Of a DNA stretch of 38,128 nt, positions 1 through 8,250 are shown piece by piece; positions within the stretch are counted from its first letter, which is position 1, and each line of letters begins with the position of its first letter. The notes beneath the pieces were generated by a model. That model was not told where the DNA came from, ran no database searches, and saw only the letters and a list, made by a program, of their open reading frames with translations. Both the position numbers and the translations under genes were made by a program. Where the stretch lies: the NCBI RefSeq assembly GCF_001911425.1, contig NZ_MPPL01000001.1, positions 1,236,952 to 1,275,079 of the forward strand, written 5' to 3'. The stretch is from Mucilaginibacter polytrichastri (GTDB lineage Bacteria; Bacteroidota; Bacteroidia; Sphingobacteriales; Sphingobacteriaceae).

Positions 1-3000
1 CCACAAACAAATGGTCAACGCCCATTTCCTTAAAGCTGATGCCGCTGTCCTTTTTCTCCTCAATATCCTTCAAAACGCTTTTTAGCTTACCGTCCAGGTT
101 GTTCCGGCGGATCTCCAGCCCTTTAAGCATCTTTTTAGAGATGTCGCCACCGAGTTCCCTAACCGTATCCAAATCCCGCTCGATACAATCCAGTTCATTC
201 TGAAAAATTTGTTTTTGTATCTCCGGGGACTGCGGGATCTTACCGAACTGGTCGTGCGTCAATATGATGCAGTCCCAGTTATTGTTTTTAATCTCGTGCA
301 AAATCCTGGTGCGCTGTGCCGGTGTAAAGTCATCCTGCCCCGGTGCCAGCACTTTGGCGGATGGGTACGCCTTGCGGTAGGTTTCCGCGATCTGGTCCAC
401 ATTGGCTTTCAGGGCAATGATCATGGGCTTATGCACGATGCCCAACCGTTTCATTTCCTGCGCGGCAACAATCATGGTCAGCGTTTTACCCAAGCCTACC
501 TCGTGGTCTACCAGCGCGCCCCGGTTCTGGATGATGCGCCAGGCGGCATTCTTTTGGGAAGAATACAGATCCTCAATGCCCAGTGCTTTTTTATCCAGGC
601 CCGGAAAGCTCAGGTGGCTACCGTCAAATTCGCGAAGTACATAACAATTGTAAGTATCGTTATATAGACGCTCCAACTGCTTTTTATCACTGTCCGGCAA
701 CTCCTTTAACCAGTCGATAAAACCGCCGCGCATGCCCTCGATCTTTTGGTGCGCCAACTGGATGGCTTCGTTATCGGGCAGGCGGATGGTCTTGCCGCTG
801 CCTGTGGATACTTCATAGGTAAAAAAAGGCGTGGTATTTTCCAGCGCGTGTTCCATCAGTGTATAACCGTAGGTTGTGCGCCCGCTTTTTGGTGTGACCG
901 CAAATTCCCGCGACACCTTCAGGTTCATGCCGGTACTTACCTTAAAGGCATCCAGTGAGGGAAAATAATTTACACTGGCCGGCTGCTCGAATAAATGCGT
1001 CGCGAAACGGTCATAATACTTCGTCGGTATCCAGCGCTCGCCCAGGTTGAAATCCAGCAGTTCAAAGGGGATGCGTTCGGGCTGCACTTTTTCCAGCGCC
1101 TGCAAGCTGCGCAAAAACTGCGGGTTGTTCGGGTGCTGGGTATGCTCCCGCATCGCGTCGCGCAGCTTCGCCACTACATTACCGCTCAGGAATTCATCCG
1201 CTGTCTCCCAGGCATTGCTCACAGGGTCGAGATAAATATGGTTGCCAAGGGTATTGATAACCTCCTGCTTTTCAAGCTTCATCGCTGCACCGATGAAATC
1301 AAGGTCTACCTTGCCGGTATCGTTCAGGCTGTGCGCCAGCGCTTCTATCGGGTCTTCGGTCGTAAAGCGCTCCTTAGTATGCTGCACCGAACCGGTCAGG
1401 ATATCGGACTTTACAAAGCGTTCGCCTTCTTTACGTTCCAGCGAGGAAAGGGTAATGAGCCCAAAAGCGGTATCTTCCAATATGCGCCTGCGGTTATCGG
1501 CGGCATTCAGCAATCCATACCGCGTGGTAAAAGCATCATAGCTGCTGTTTAGCGCTTGTCGTGCTTTCGAATTAATTTCTTTTCCTGCAATTTCTTTACC
1601 TGACAACTCCAGGTAGCTGTCGCGTAAAGCGGTATACCTTTCATAAAAGGCAACATTGCTCTGCGTAACGAGTGGCTGGAAAACCGCATGCTTAAATTCA
1701 TCGTCCGGCTGGGCTATGGTGCCCACTTTGCCGGAATGCACCACAAGGGTGCCTTCTTTATAAAAAGGTTGCAGTGCGCTAAAAGGGGTAATTTCCTGTC
1801 GTTTCAGGCTAAACAGTCCTTCGATTGTACGGTCGCCCTCATACCTGAAGGTATGGCTGTACTGCTGAAGCTGGTTGGAAAGGCTTTTCAATTCATGGCC
1901 AAGCAGCCGTGCATCCATCCAGTTAGCAGATAAGCCATCTATTTCCTTTACATTGGAATACAGCTTGTATAAAAACCGGTTTGTCTTATGCTGTTTTGCA
2001 GCCAGTAAGACTACATTTTCATGCAGCGGGTTATCCGTTGTCCTGATGGTGCTGATGATTCGGGCACTGTTCTTTTGCACTACACCTTCATCCATCGGGT
2101 TTACATACGCCAAAGCCCTGTTGATGCTCTCGGCGGGCGCGGTATCAAAAAGTCCAAGCTGTATGGGTACTGTGGGTGCCTGGCTCTCGGGCATCGGCAG
2201 GTAGGTCAGTTTGGGTGCTGCTGCTTGCGGGACCGCTACTTTTGTTTCCTGCGTTTTTTCAAAACGGTCTCTTTTTAGTCGCAGTCCAAACTGGTAGTTC
2301 AGGCTGTCCTTTAGTTCCTGAGCAATGTCCCCGATAGGGCCATTTTGCCAGACTACCTCTGTAGCACGCCCATACTGGTTCGTACCCGCAGAACGCTCAT
2401 TGCCCATGATAATCTCATGGTCGTGCGTCGAGATATAATAATTGGATGGATACTTGCCATATTCATTTTCCCTGTTTTGTACAACAAGCAGGTGTCCTTC
2501 CTCAAAACTTAGTTTTTCTTTGGCAGTATTCTTTTGTACAACCAAGAGATGGTTGGGTGCTTCAGTGTTACCGGTATCCTTCATCAGGTTATCGGGCATT
2601 ACTGCAAGGCCTACAAAATCCGCCCGTTCAAATAGATATTTTCGCGCCGCCTCGTTCGACGGACCATTTAAAAAGGCATCAGTGGTAATGTAGGCCATCA
2701 GCCCGCCGTCTGCCAGTTTATCCAGCCCTTTGGCAAAAAAGTAGTTGTGTATTTTACCGGATAAGTCCTTATTAGGGTAGGCTTCATCGTAAACTGAAAA
2801 GTTCCCAAATGGAATATTGCTCACTACCAAGTCAAAGCTGCCATTTTCTTTTGTCGGTGTTTCTTCAAGGCCGGATATATGGGTGTCCGTTCTAACGGGT
2901 AGTGTACTATTAATGGCCAACAACACCAGCCCCGAAAGCTTGTCCTTTTCAACCGCTGTTATGTGTTCAAGGGACGGGAATGCCTTTACTGCCTCACTGA

Positions 3001-3418
3001 TAAATACGCCCGAACCCGCCGATGGCTCGTACAGGCGCTTTGGTTGTATACCCTGCTCTCTGAGCACGGAATACAAAGTCTGCGGTACGACTTCAGGGGT
3101 ATAAAAGGCCGTCAGGACACTGTTACGCAATGAGCCAATGATTTCTTTATACTGGCTATCATTGTAGTTTTCTTTCAGTAGTTCATGCAGCTGCATCATA
3201 CTGCCATGCAGCTTCAGGTCTTCTTTGGTCGCTCCGTTGGCCGTCCAGTCCTCAGCCGGGCCGTAAGGGTACAGTATGGCCTTAATACCCCCAAAACCGG
3301 CATACGCCTGAAGGCTGCCCAGATCCTCAGCGGATACCGGGTTGCCTTTCTGATACTCCAGTGCGATTTTGATCGCACGGATGTTGCCGTTTAGTTTATG
3401 GGAGACATTATAAGCCAT
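1..3418 (-). CDS. ICE-type N6-adenine DNA methylase / SNF2-like helicase, 3' part missing
   Basis: The reading frame is open from an ATG at 3418 to the left edge (1139 codons, no stop). The N-terminal third is a methyltransferase: an AdoMet-type segment YEPSAGSGVF is followed by the catalytic motif IV in the variant form SNIPFG. Near residue 970 there is a helicase Walker A motif, HEVGLGKT (about 498-520), followed by a long charged stretch. This fused methylase/helicase is a marker of conjugative elements in Bacteroidota; members are usually much longer than the part seen here, so the C-terminal helicase lobe should lie outside the window. Its likely role is protection or processing of the element's DNA, which is family inference. 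It starts 35 bp after the DUF1896 gene on the same strand and probably shares its transcript. The frame was followed through several regions and shows no frameshift. Confidence 0.9.
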   Translation of the reverse strand, partial: MAYNVSHKLNGNIRAIKIALEYQKGNPVSAEDLGSLQAYAGFGGIKAILYPYGPAEDWTANGATKEDLKLHGSMMQLHELLKENYNDSQYKEIIGSLRNSVLTAFYTPEVVPQTLYSVLREQGIQPKRLYEPSAGSGVFISEAVKAFPSLEHITAVEKDKLSGLVLLAINSTLPVRTDTHISGLEETPTKENGSFDLVVSNIPFGNFSVYDEAYPNKDLSGKIHNYFFAKGLDKLADGGLMAYITTDAFLNGPSNEAARKYLFERADFVGLAVMPDNLMKDTGNTEAPNHLLVVQKNTAKEKLSFEEGHLLVVQNRENEYGKYPSNYYISTHDHEIIMGNERSAGTNQYGRATEVVWQNGPIGDIAQELKDSLNYQFGLRLKRDRFEKTQETKVAVPQAAAPKLTYLPMPESQAPTVPIQLGLFDTAPAESINRALAYVNPMDEGVVQKNSARIISTIRTTDNPLHENVVLLAAKQHKTNRFLYKLYSNVKEIDGLSANWMDARLLGHELKSLSNQLQQYSHTFRYEGDRTIEGLFSLKRQEITPFSALQPFYKEGTLVVHSGKVGTIAQPDDEFKHAVFQPLVTQSNVAFYERYTALRDSYLELSGKEIAGKEINSKARQALNSSYDAFTTRYGLLNAADNRRRILEDTAFGLITLSSLERKEGERFVKSDILTGSVQHTKERFTTEDPIEALAHSLNDTGKVDLDFIGAAMKLEKQEVINTLGNHIYLDPVSNAWETADEFLSGNVVAKLRDAMREHTQHPNNPQFLRSLQALEKVQPERIPFELLDFNLGERWIPTKYYDRFATHLFEQPASVNYFPSLDAFKVSTGMNLKVSREFAVTPKSGRTTYGYTLMEHALENTTPFFTYEVSTGSGKTIRLPDNEAIQLAHQKIEGMRGGFIDWLKELPDSDKKQLERLYNDTYNCYVLREFDGSHLSFPGLDKKALGIEDLYSSQKNAAWRIIQNRGALVDHEVGLGKTLTMIVAAQEMKRLGIVHKPMIIALKANVDQIAETYRKAYPSAKVLAPGQDDFTPAQRTRILHEIKNNNWDCIILTHDQFGKIPQSPEIQKQIFQNELDCIERDLDTVRELGGDISKKMLKGLEIRRNNLDGKLKSVLKDIEEKKDSGISFKEMGVDHLFV

Positions 3419-3453
3419 AGCTGCACATTTTCAATCGTTCACATTTCTTCAGC

Positions 3454-3882
3454 TTACAGCAGGTAATCGTGTACCTGCGCGATAATAGCATACCGCAGAT
3501 GGCGGTCATCTTGGGTTTCCTCTGAGAATCCGAACGCCTCGAAGGCGTCCTGGCAGGCTTCAATAAGGTTCACCACCTCATAGGTTAGTACGCCATCTTC
3601 CTGTAGCCGCTTAAAATCATCCGGGAATTCTTCCTCGATTACAGAGCGGATATACAGGAATTTTGAGGGCTTCAGTTCTGCGGTCATCGCGCTTAGGCAG
3701 AGTTCCTCAATGACATACTGCGGCTTGCCTTCTGCAAGCAGCGCTTCTATCATGGGGATAATGCCGTTTACTTTTTCTTCGAGGTACTTAGTGACTGAAT
3801 ACTCCTCCTGGAGGTTCAGCATCAGGTCGGGATTGTTATGGACAATAAATGCCCATAACTTTTCTTTTAGTTTTTCTACCAT
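3454..3882 (-). CDS. DUF1896 family protein of conjugative element
   Basis: This is a 142-aa soluble, acidic, mostly helical protein with no signal peptide or membrane segment. Its length and its segments EKLWAFIVHNNPDL, EEYSVTKYLEEKV and EVVNLIEACQDAFEAFGF match what I know of DUF1896, a family of unknown function that regularly sits between tra genes and the methylase/helicase gene in Bacteroidota ICEs. It begins 9 bp after the stop of the TraE-like gene and ends 35 bp before the methylase, so the three are very likely co-transcribed. No Shine-Dalgarno sequence is visible, as is common in this phylum. The family call is from recognition and the function is unknown. Confidence 0.8.
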   Translation of the reverse strand: MVEKLKEKLWAFIVHNNPDLMLNLQEEYSVTKYLEEKVNGIIPMIEALLAEGKPQYVIEELCLSAMTAELKPSKFLYIRSVIEEEFPDDFKRLQEDGVLTYEVVNLIEACQDAFEAFGFSEETQDDRHLRYAIIAQVHDYLL

Positions 3883-3891
3883 GATAATTTT

Positions 3892-4233
3892 TTAAGAGAT
3901 ACCGAAGAAGGACTGGATCACGGTGGCAACCACCACAAGGAAAATACAGCTGCCGAACCAGGCGGCAGCGACCTTGCCGGTGTCCTGGTCACCCGCATTC
4001 CATTTCTGGTAGACCTTGACCGCACCGATCAGCCCGAGTATCGCGCCTACGGCGTACATCAGGTTGGTGCCCGCCGCGAAATAGCTGCGGACTTTGGTGT
4101 TGGCTTCGTTGATGCCCTCAATGCCATCCTGCGCGAATGCGCTGTTTGAGATGGCTACAATGGCTATAGCTGTAAAGGCCATAGCGATCCCCTTCAGGGG
4201 AAACTTTCTCGTTTTCCTGCTCGACGTTTTCAT
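3892..4233 (-). CDS. TraE-like conjugation protein (DUF4134)
   Basis: This is a 113-aa membrane protein. It opens with a basic stretch and a hydrophobic segment ending in NSAFAQ (residues about 16-35), which looks like a signal peptide. Two further membrane helices follow, about 57-72 (LMYAVGAILGLIGAVKVY) and 91-110. The segment KWNAGDQDTGKVAAAWFGSC between them is typical of DUF4134, the TraE protein of CTnDOT-type conjugative transposons and the probable pilin-like/VirB2-position component of the mating apparatus. Normally traE is followed by traF and the traG ATPase; here DUF1896 and the methylase follow, so this may be a second copy or a rearranged module. The ATG at 4233 is the only sensible start. 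Confidence 0.82.
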   Translation of the reverse strand: MKTSSRKTRKFPLKGIAMAFTAIAIVAISNSAFAQDGIEGINEANTKVRSYFAAGTNLMYAVGAILGLIGAVKVYQKWNAGDQDTGKVAAAWFGSCIFLVVVATVIQSFFGIS

Positions 4234-4374
4234 AACTCACACGTTTAAAAGTTTGTAAAAAAGAATTTTTGTAGATAAAAAAGCGGAGGGCTTCGCCGTC
4301 GCATTGCCCACTCATCCTGTTCACCATTGCCTACGCACCGGGCCGGACAGGGAAGCACGCTCCGCTTCGGGCTG
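4234..4374. other. Intergenic spacer before traE-like gene
   Basis: The half next to the unknown gene (about 4290-4374) is GC-rich with several short partly complementary GC blocks; the half next to traE is AT-rich. There is no clear terminator with a T-run and no clear TAnnTTTG promoter. Confidence 0.3.
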
Positions 4375-4845
4375 TTATTTTGTGTCCCATAAAAGGTCCA
4401 CCTCGTTTTCAGTGAGGGTAACAGCGCCATATTTTTCACACTCCGATACGATCAGCTCATTTACCGAGGAGCGTAACGGGGAGTTTTTCACATTGGGGTA
4501 TTCAGCCAGTACCAGTTGCAGGTATTGCCTGAATTCCTGCGGGTCGGCTTTCTTTTGGGAGGCATCAGCAATTACCGTATTCAGCCGGCCAATGAGGTGC
4601 TCCACTTCTGCAAACTCATCATCGCCTTCGGCTTTGGTATAATTTTCATTGGGATGATTGGATTCGGCGATACCAAATTGGTCGGAACCATTTTTTAGGG
4701 CTGCCTGCAATTGCGGTTTCCGTCTGCCGGAAAGCAATTCTTTAAGGTCACTGGTGTAATACCGCAGCCCTACATAGCTGTAATAAATGCCTGCTGTAAT
4801 GGCGGCCCCTGCAAAGTAGTCCGCCCATGAAATGTTAGTAAACAT
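4375..4845 (-). CDS. Hypothetical membrane-anchored ICE protein
   Basis: This is a 156-aa protein with one N-terminal membrane helix (about residues 10-28, including FAGAAITAGIYYSYVGL) and a long acidic cytoplasmic part with two predicted helices. I do not recognise a family. It lies 141 bp upstream of the traE-like gene on the same strand, next to an operator-like repeat, and is probably the first gene of this minus-strand ICE operon. That position suggests an accessory role in conjugation, but nothing in the sequence proves it. The ATG at 4845 is well placed. Confidence 0.65.
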   Translation of the reverse strand: MFTNISWADYFAGAAITAGIYYSYVGLRYYTSDLKELLSGRRKPQLQAALKNGSDQFGIAESNHPNENYTKAEGDDEFAEVEHLIGRLNTVIADASQKKADPQEFRQYLQLVLAEYPNVKNSPLRSSVNELIVSECEKYGAVTLTENEVDLLWDTK

Positions 4846-5244
4846 ATGCGCTCATTTTTATCGTTTTACAATCGACCCAGGCTACTGTATGCCGGGCTGT
4901 TTATTTAGTTTCTGAGAGCAAAGTAACGTTGTAGAGAAAGGCGGGTAAATTTCAACTTTTTGTTGAAACCCAAGTTGAAACCCTGAAATCCACACGTATT
5001 AATTAACAACTTGAAATAAAATAACCATTCATACAGGCTAGCTTTAAATAGTGTTGTGAGGATATTCTTAGCACAAAGCTTCCGCAATCCGCTAAACAAA
5101 TAATTCACGCAAATTTTTAATTCTTTATGCCCGTTGATTATGAATTGCTTATAAAAAAGTATCATAAATTTTATGAGGCCTATGTATAACAAGGCTATTA
5201 TTTATCTAAAAATCGTTAGTTTTATATACCCTTAAACCCTATCC
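4846..5244. other. AT-rich intergenic region between divergent genes
   Basis: This 399-bp region separates the minus-strand ICE operon from the plus-strand gene at 5245. Apart from the repeat cluster at 4950-4983 I see nothing clear. A 95-codon minus-strand reading frame here has the low-complexity, AT-driven composition of non-coding DNA. Confidence 0.4.
4950..4983. promoter_or_regulatory. Operator-like repeat cluster upstream of ICE operon
   Basis: Three copies of one heptamer are packed together: TTTCAAC at 4950-4956, its inverse GTTGAAA at 4962-4968, and GTTGAAA again at 4974-4980. The last two extend to the direct repeat GTTGAAACCC with a 12-bp period. The cluster lies about 105-140 bp upstream of the 4845 start. 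A regulator site is an inference; a hairpin is also possible for the first two arms. Confidence 0.4.
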
Positions 5245-5655
5245 ATGTCCTTTTTAAGAACTATATATCTGATTTTTGACACCGACCGCCAGGAACATAT
5301 GAATAAGTTTGAAGAGATAATAAATGGTAATTATCCGTCAACAATCATTAATAAATTTACCGGGCTAAATGAGCCTTTAGTGTCATTACATAATCAAATG
5401 ATTATGGCCCCGGAATATATCTTTATCGAGGATCATTTTATGACAGATATGTCATACAGTATCTTAAGGAAAATATGTAGGTTGGAAAAAGTTGGTGAAA
5501 CCCATATCATAATATTTGGGAGATCAGTTGATGAGCTTGACCGCGCTAAAGCAAAAAACTGCAAAGTCAGCTTTTTAAGAATAGATGATTATAATAGTTT
5601 GGACTTACAGCAAATTAAAGAGTCTTTAAAGCAAAATTTTAGCCGATCTATATAA
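5245..5655 (+). CDS. Hypothetical protein, degenerate receiver-like fold
   Basis: This is a 136-aa soluble protein. The pattern of a hydrophobic strand ending in acidic residues (APEYIFIEDHF), a second strand HIIIFGRS, a helix rich in A/K (ELDRAKAKNC), a strand VSFLRIDDY and a final amphipathic helix resembles the second half of a CheY-type receiver. The phosphoacceptor region is not convincing and there is no output domain. It could be an atypical response regulator or an unrelated Rossmann-like protein. It faces away from the ICE operon. No promoter of the TAnnTTTG type is obvious. Confidence in coding is moderate; the functional reading is weak. Confidence 0.55.
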   Translation: MSFLRTIYLIFDTDRQEHMNKFEEIINGNYPSTIINKFTGLNEPLVSLHNQMIMAPEYIFIEDHFMTDMSYSILRKICRLEKVGETHIIIFGRSVDELDRAKAKNCKVSFLRIDDYNSLDLQQIKESLKQNFSRSI

Positions 5656-5992
5656 TAAAATGCTCATATACGTTTTATATTATATCGACAATTAGGGATT
5701 CAGGCCTGGAAATGATGTGGTTTATCTGTTGCGCAAAAGAAAAATCTTACTGAAAGAGATTAGACCAGCTGGCTTGGATTATTTCTTATGAGATGTGGTT
5801 AGGGTTGCGCATCGTCAGGTAACAATTTAACAAATGTTTTGGGTCAGGATAAAGCTAAGGTACAGGTTTGCTTCTAATTGTTACATATAATCCCGACTAC
5901 ATCAGGCTGTTCATCGATTTTCCTGAACATTTAATATGCCGGACGTTTCAATTGGTTAATTTAGCCGGGCATCTAATTAAACAATTGTTAAA
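5656..5992. other. Intergenic region, no gene seen
   Basis: These 337 bp contain only short open stretches; one plus-strand remnant of about 30 codons ending at about 5790 has reasonable composition but no start. The perfect palindrome AACAATTGTT (5980-5989) sits 3 bp before the ATG at 5993 and could affect initiation or bind a regulator. Confidence 0.3.
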
Positions 5993-6277
5993 ATGAGCGA
6001 AGCCGGGAAAATCGATCTTATCCTGAAGGAACTATATGAATCTCATAGGGGTGTACTCTGTTCTTTAAAGTACATTATCTCGCGCGCCCAAATCGATATA
6101 AGGTCCCTACAAAATATGACAATTAAGGCGAATCGGCTCAATAGGGCTAAGCTAATCCGCGTTGTTCTCATGGAGGACGACCTGCTTGTCATGTTGACAC
6201 CTGAAGGAAAATTTTTTTGTGAACGATCCTCCTATGCATACCCGGGTTTTCCTATCATTACCCATAAGCAAAGATGA
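5993..6277 (+). CDS. Small winged-helix-like protein
   Basis: This is a 94-aa protein, soluble and basic in the middle. The order helix (KIDLILKELYES), helix (LKYIISRAQ), helix (SLQNMTIKANRLNRAKLIRVV), then two strands around VMLTPEGKFFCE is what a winged-helix domain looks like, and the last motif closely resembles the wing of many small Bacteroidota regulators. DNA binding is therefore plausible but no family is recognised. A strong terminator starts directly at its stop codon, so the gene is a single transcription unit. The ATG at 5993 follows a 10-bp palindrome. Confidence 0.6.
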   Translation: MSEAGKIDLILKELYESHRGVLCSLKYIISRAQIDIRSLQNMTIKANRLNRAKLIRVVLMEDDLLVMLTPEGKFFCERSSYAYPGFPIITHKQR

Positions 6278-6298
6278 AGCCCGCAGGAGCAGCGGGCT
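6278..6298 (+). terminator. Rho-independent terminator-like hairpin
   Basis: A perfect 7-bp stem AGCCCGC / GCGGGCT with a 7-nt loop begins immediately after the stop codon of the 5993 gene. It is followed by an A/T tract rather than a pure T-run, so termination strength is uncertain. It also separates this gene from the convergent minus-strand lipoprotein gene. Confidence 0.6.
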
Positions 6299-6325
6299 AA
6301 AAATAGATTGCATGGTTCACTTCTC

Positions 6326-6859
6326 TTACCTGTGTTGTTTTTGTATTACCCATCCATTATCCGATAAGGCAAAATAAGCCTCTTTTTTGTCCGGTTTCCC
6401 CAGTTCCTTTTTTACCAGTACCGCAAAAGGCGAGATGTTTTTATAAACCGTCGTGTATTCGACGATAGCTGTATTATTGCTTTTGTCAGGGATAATGGCG
6501 GTTATTTCACCCATATCTTCGTCTGCAAGCCTGACCTTTTGGATCTTATATTTACGGTCCTCCTCAGGGGTAGGCAACAAATAGGGCTTTGCCTTCTATG
6601 TAAATTCAATTATAGGTTTCGATCCTATCTCGCCTAATTTAAGAGTCTTGTGTATGATAACCCATCCTTTTTGATCCAGGTCTTCGCTGTATAGTTTTGT
6701 CACGTGGTCCGGGTCCCCACAAAAAATTTCATGGCCATACACGTGTGGGTAGCCCTTTTCCTTTTTGATAAGTGCTAAAGCTTCTTCGCGTGATAATTCG
6801 TTTCTTCCGCAGCCGCATACTAATAGCTCGGCAATTAAAAAAATTGATAAATTTTTCAT
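6326..6859 (-). pseudogene. Lipoprotein gene interrupted by an in-frame amber codon
   Basis: Two reading frames of 87 and about 89 codons lie in the same frame and are separated only by one TAG at 6596-6598. The first half starts with a lipoprotein signal (MKNLSIFLIAELLVCGC, lipobox LVCG-C). It ends GSKPIIEFT, and the second half continues naturally with KAKPYLLPTPEEDRKY and ends in GWVIQKQHR. Read through, they form one lipoprotein of about 177 residues, with a Ser/Glu-rich start and a beta-rich C-terminal part. The second half has no plausible ATG or ribosome site of its own. The gene follows the 414-aa gene by 17 bp and probably belongs to the LytTR-controlled operon. A nonsense mutation, a sequencing error or amber readthrough are the possible explanations. 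Function unknown. Confidence 0.7.
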
Positions 6860-6876
6860 GATAACTGTTGTTATAA

Positions 6877-8121
6877 TTAATACTCCCTTATTTTCCTGAT
6901 GATACGCTCCAGGGTTTCAATCGCAATGGCCTTATCCCGTTCTTCTGCTACATAGGACTGGGTACGCATCCCCTTATAAGATAAGTTTTCGCTATGGGGT
7001 GTAGACAAGTGAGGTACAATGGTCTTGAAGACTTCGCTCAATGACCTTGCAACCAGTATGCGCAGGTCGTCAGCGGCACGAAGGATCAGGCCCGCCTGGT
7101 CGGAAGAAAGTTTAACCAGCACTTTTTGCAAAACCCTGGTATTTTTGCTTTCGGGTACACTATTACCGGGTAGTTCCTGCAAAGGCCCGGCCGGCAAGTT
7201 TGGCTTTTTTTCGAGGTACGCGATTTCTTCACTAAACCAGTCGTTCAGTACTTTTCCAAGGCTATGGTAATTGGGGTTGAGCACCATACCGGGTTTAGGC
7301 TGTATATGGCGGAATGCCTTTTGGTAAAGCAATAAGGTATCCCGTTTTTCCTCGGCCCCCTCAATATTGCTAATCTTCTGCATGATCTTCCTGATGAGCA
7401 GCTTTATAAATGCCTTGCTGTTATAGTTAAGGTAAATAAGCAACTGTTCTACAGGGGTAAACAGGGCTTCGGGTTCTATGCCCCAACGCACCTCGTCCAG
7501 ACGGCGCAATAATTCCTCTTTATAACGTACATCCCTGTAGCGTACCTTAAAGGGTATGGGCATGCCCGAGGCGGCAAAGCGGTACAGCCTTTTGAACAGC
7601 ACACCGGCTGCCATTTCTTCCGGATGGTAAAGTATCTTTTGCTCCACCTTACCCAGCCTTGCGACAAGCTCTTTACGCTGCCGGCAAAGCGACACCAACG
7701 GGACCCGCTGTTCCGGGCTGTGGTGCTCGGGAAAGTAATCATTGATGAAGGCAACCATTTTTTCTAAGGCCATGATATAAGTGTTGCATAAGCCCTCTAC
7801 AATCTTTGTCCTGCATCCCTGCTGTTCTGATTTGTACAGTGTTTCATCCAGCAGCTGGGTAAGGCTCAGGTGGTAGCGTTGTACCAGCATCCGTATCTCT
7901 TTCTCCCGGCCCAGGGCAAAGGCCTGCGTCTTTAACAGCAGTTGCAGGCTGGATATTTCTTCGTCAAGTTGCTGCTCAAACCCTTTTATATTGTTTGCCT
8001 TTTTTTCGCCAACCTGCCCGGAAAGGAATGTATCAGCGAGCAATTCCAGCCCCCTTAAAGGGTAATCATAATTATTAGCCGCCGGACCGGCTTGAAGAGG
8101 TTCATTTTGTTGTGTATCCAT
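6877..8121 (-). CDS. Hypothetical 414-aa helical protein in LytTR-linked operon
   Basis: This is a largely helical soluble protein. A central segment, LLIYLNYNSKAFIKLLIRKI, and the following ISNIEG...LLLYQKAFRHI recall the RteC-type regulatory proteins of Bacteroides conjugative transposons, but the diagnostic FFK motif is absent, so I do not assign the family. I chose the ATG at 8121. The frame is open to a GTG at 8175, which would add an 18-residue hydrophobic stretch (FLALGFLLWWSCQIIID); if real, that would be a membrane anchor. The gene lies 275 bp after a membrane LytTR regulator gene on the same strand, behind three 21-bp-phased repeats and a promoter-like sequence, and is followed at 17 bp by the interrupted lipoprotein gene. 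It is probably the first target gene of that regulator. Confidence 0.75.
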   Translation of the reverse strand: MDTQQNEPLQAGPAANNYDYPLRGLELLADTFLSGQVGEKKANNIKGFEQQLDEEISSLQLLLKTQAFALGREKEIRMLVQRYHLSLTQLLDETLYKSEQQGCRTKIVEGLCNTYIMALEKMVAFINDYFPEHHSPEQRVPLVSLCRQRKELVARLGKVEQKILYHPEEMAAGVLFKRLYRFAASGMPIPFKVRYRDVRYKEELLRRLDEVRWGIEPEALFTPVEQLLIYLNYNSKAFIKLLIRKIMQKISNIEGAEEKRDTLLLYQKAFRHIQPKPGMVLNPNYHSLGKVLNDWFSEEIAYLEKKPNLPAGPLQELPGNSVPESKNTRVLQKVLVKLSSDQAGLILRAADDLRILVARSLSEVFKTIVPHLSTPHSENLSYKGMRTQSYVAEERDKAIAIETLERIIRKIREY

Positions 8122-8202
8122 GTCAATAATAATTTGGCATGACCACCACAATAAAAAGCCCAATGCCAGAAACACGGTTTTTCCGATTTGTTAAACTCGT
8201 TG

Positions 8203-8234
8203 AAAATGAATATTATATCGCTATGATGCACAAA
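8203..8234 (-). promoter_or_regulatory. Candidate promoter of the 414-aa gene
   Basis: On the minus strand a TTTG (8234-8231) is followed after 20 bp by TTCATTTT (8210-8203), close to the Bacteroidota consensus TTTG-N19-21-TAnnTTTG but with two mismatches in the -7 box. It lies between the phased repeats (8251-8305) and the gene start, the expected place for a LytTR-activated promoter. Confidence 0.4.
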
Positions 8235-8250
8235 GGGCTCAATTGAGGTT

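Noticed and set aside
209..3394. Plus-strand open frames across the methylase/helicase
   Set aside because: They are antisense to a continuous minus-strand protein with methylase and Walker A motifs and have no recognisable domains.
4905..5192. 95-codon minus-strand frame
   Set aside because: AT-driven composition, no start signal, no domain; overlaps operator-like repeats.
5705..5790. Remnant of a plus-strand gene of about 30 codons
   Set aside because: No start codon, no family match, and a stop directly upstream in frame; too short to support.
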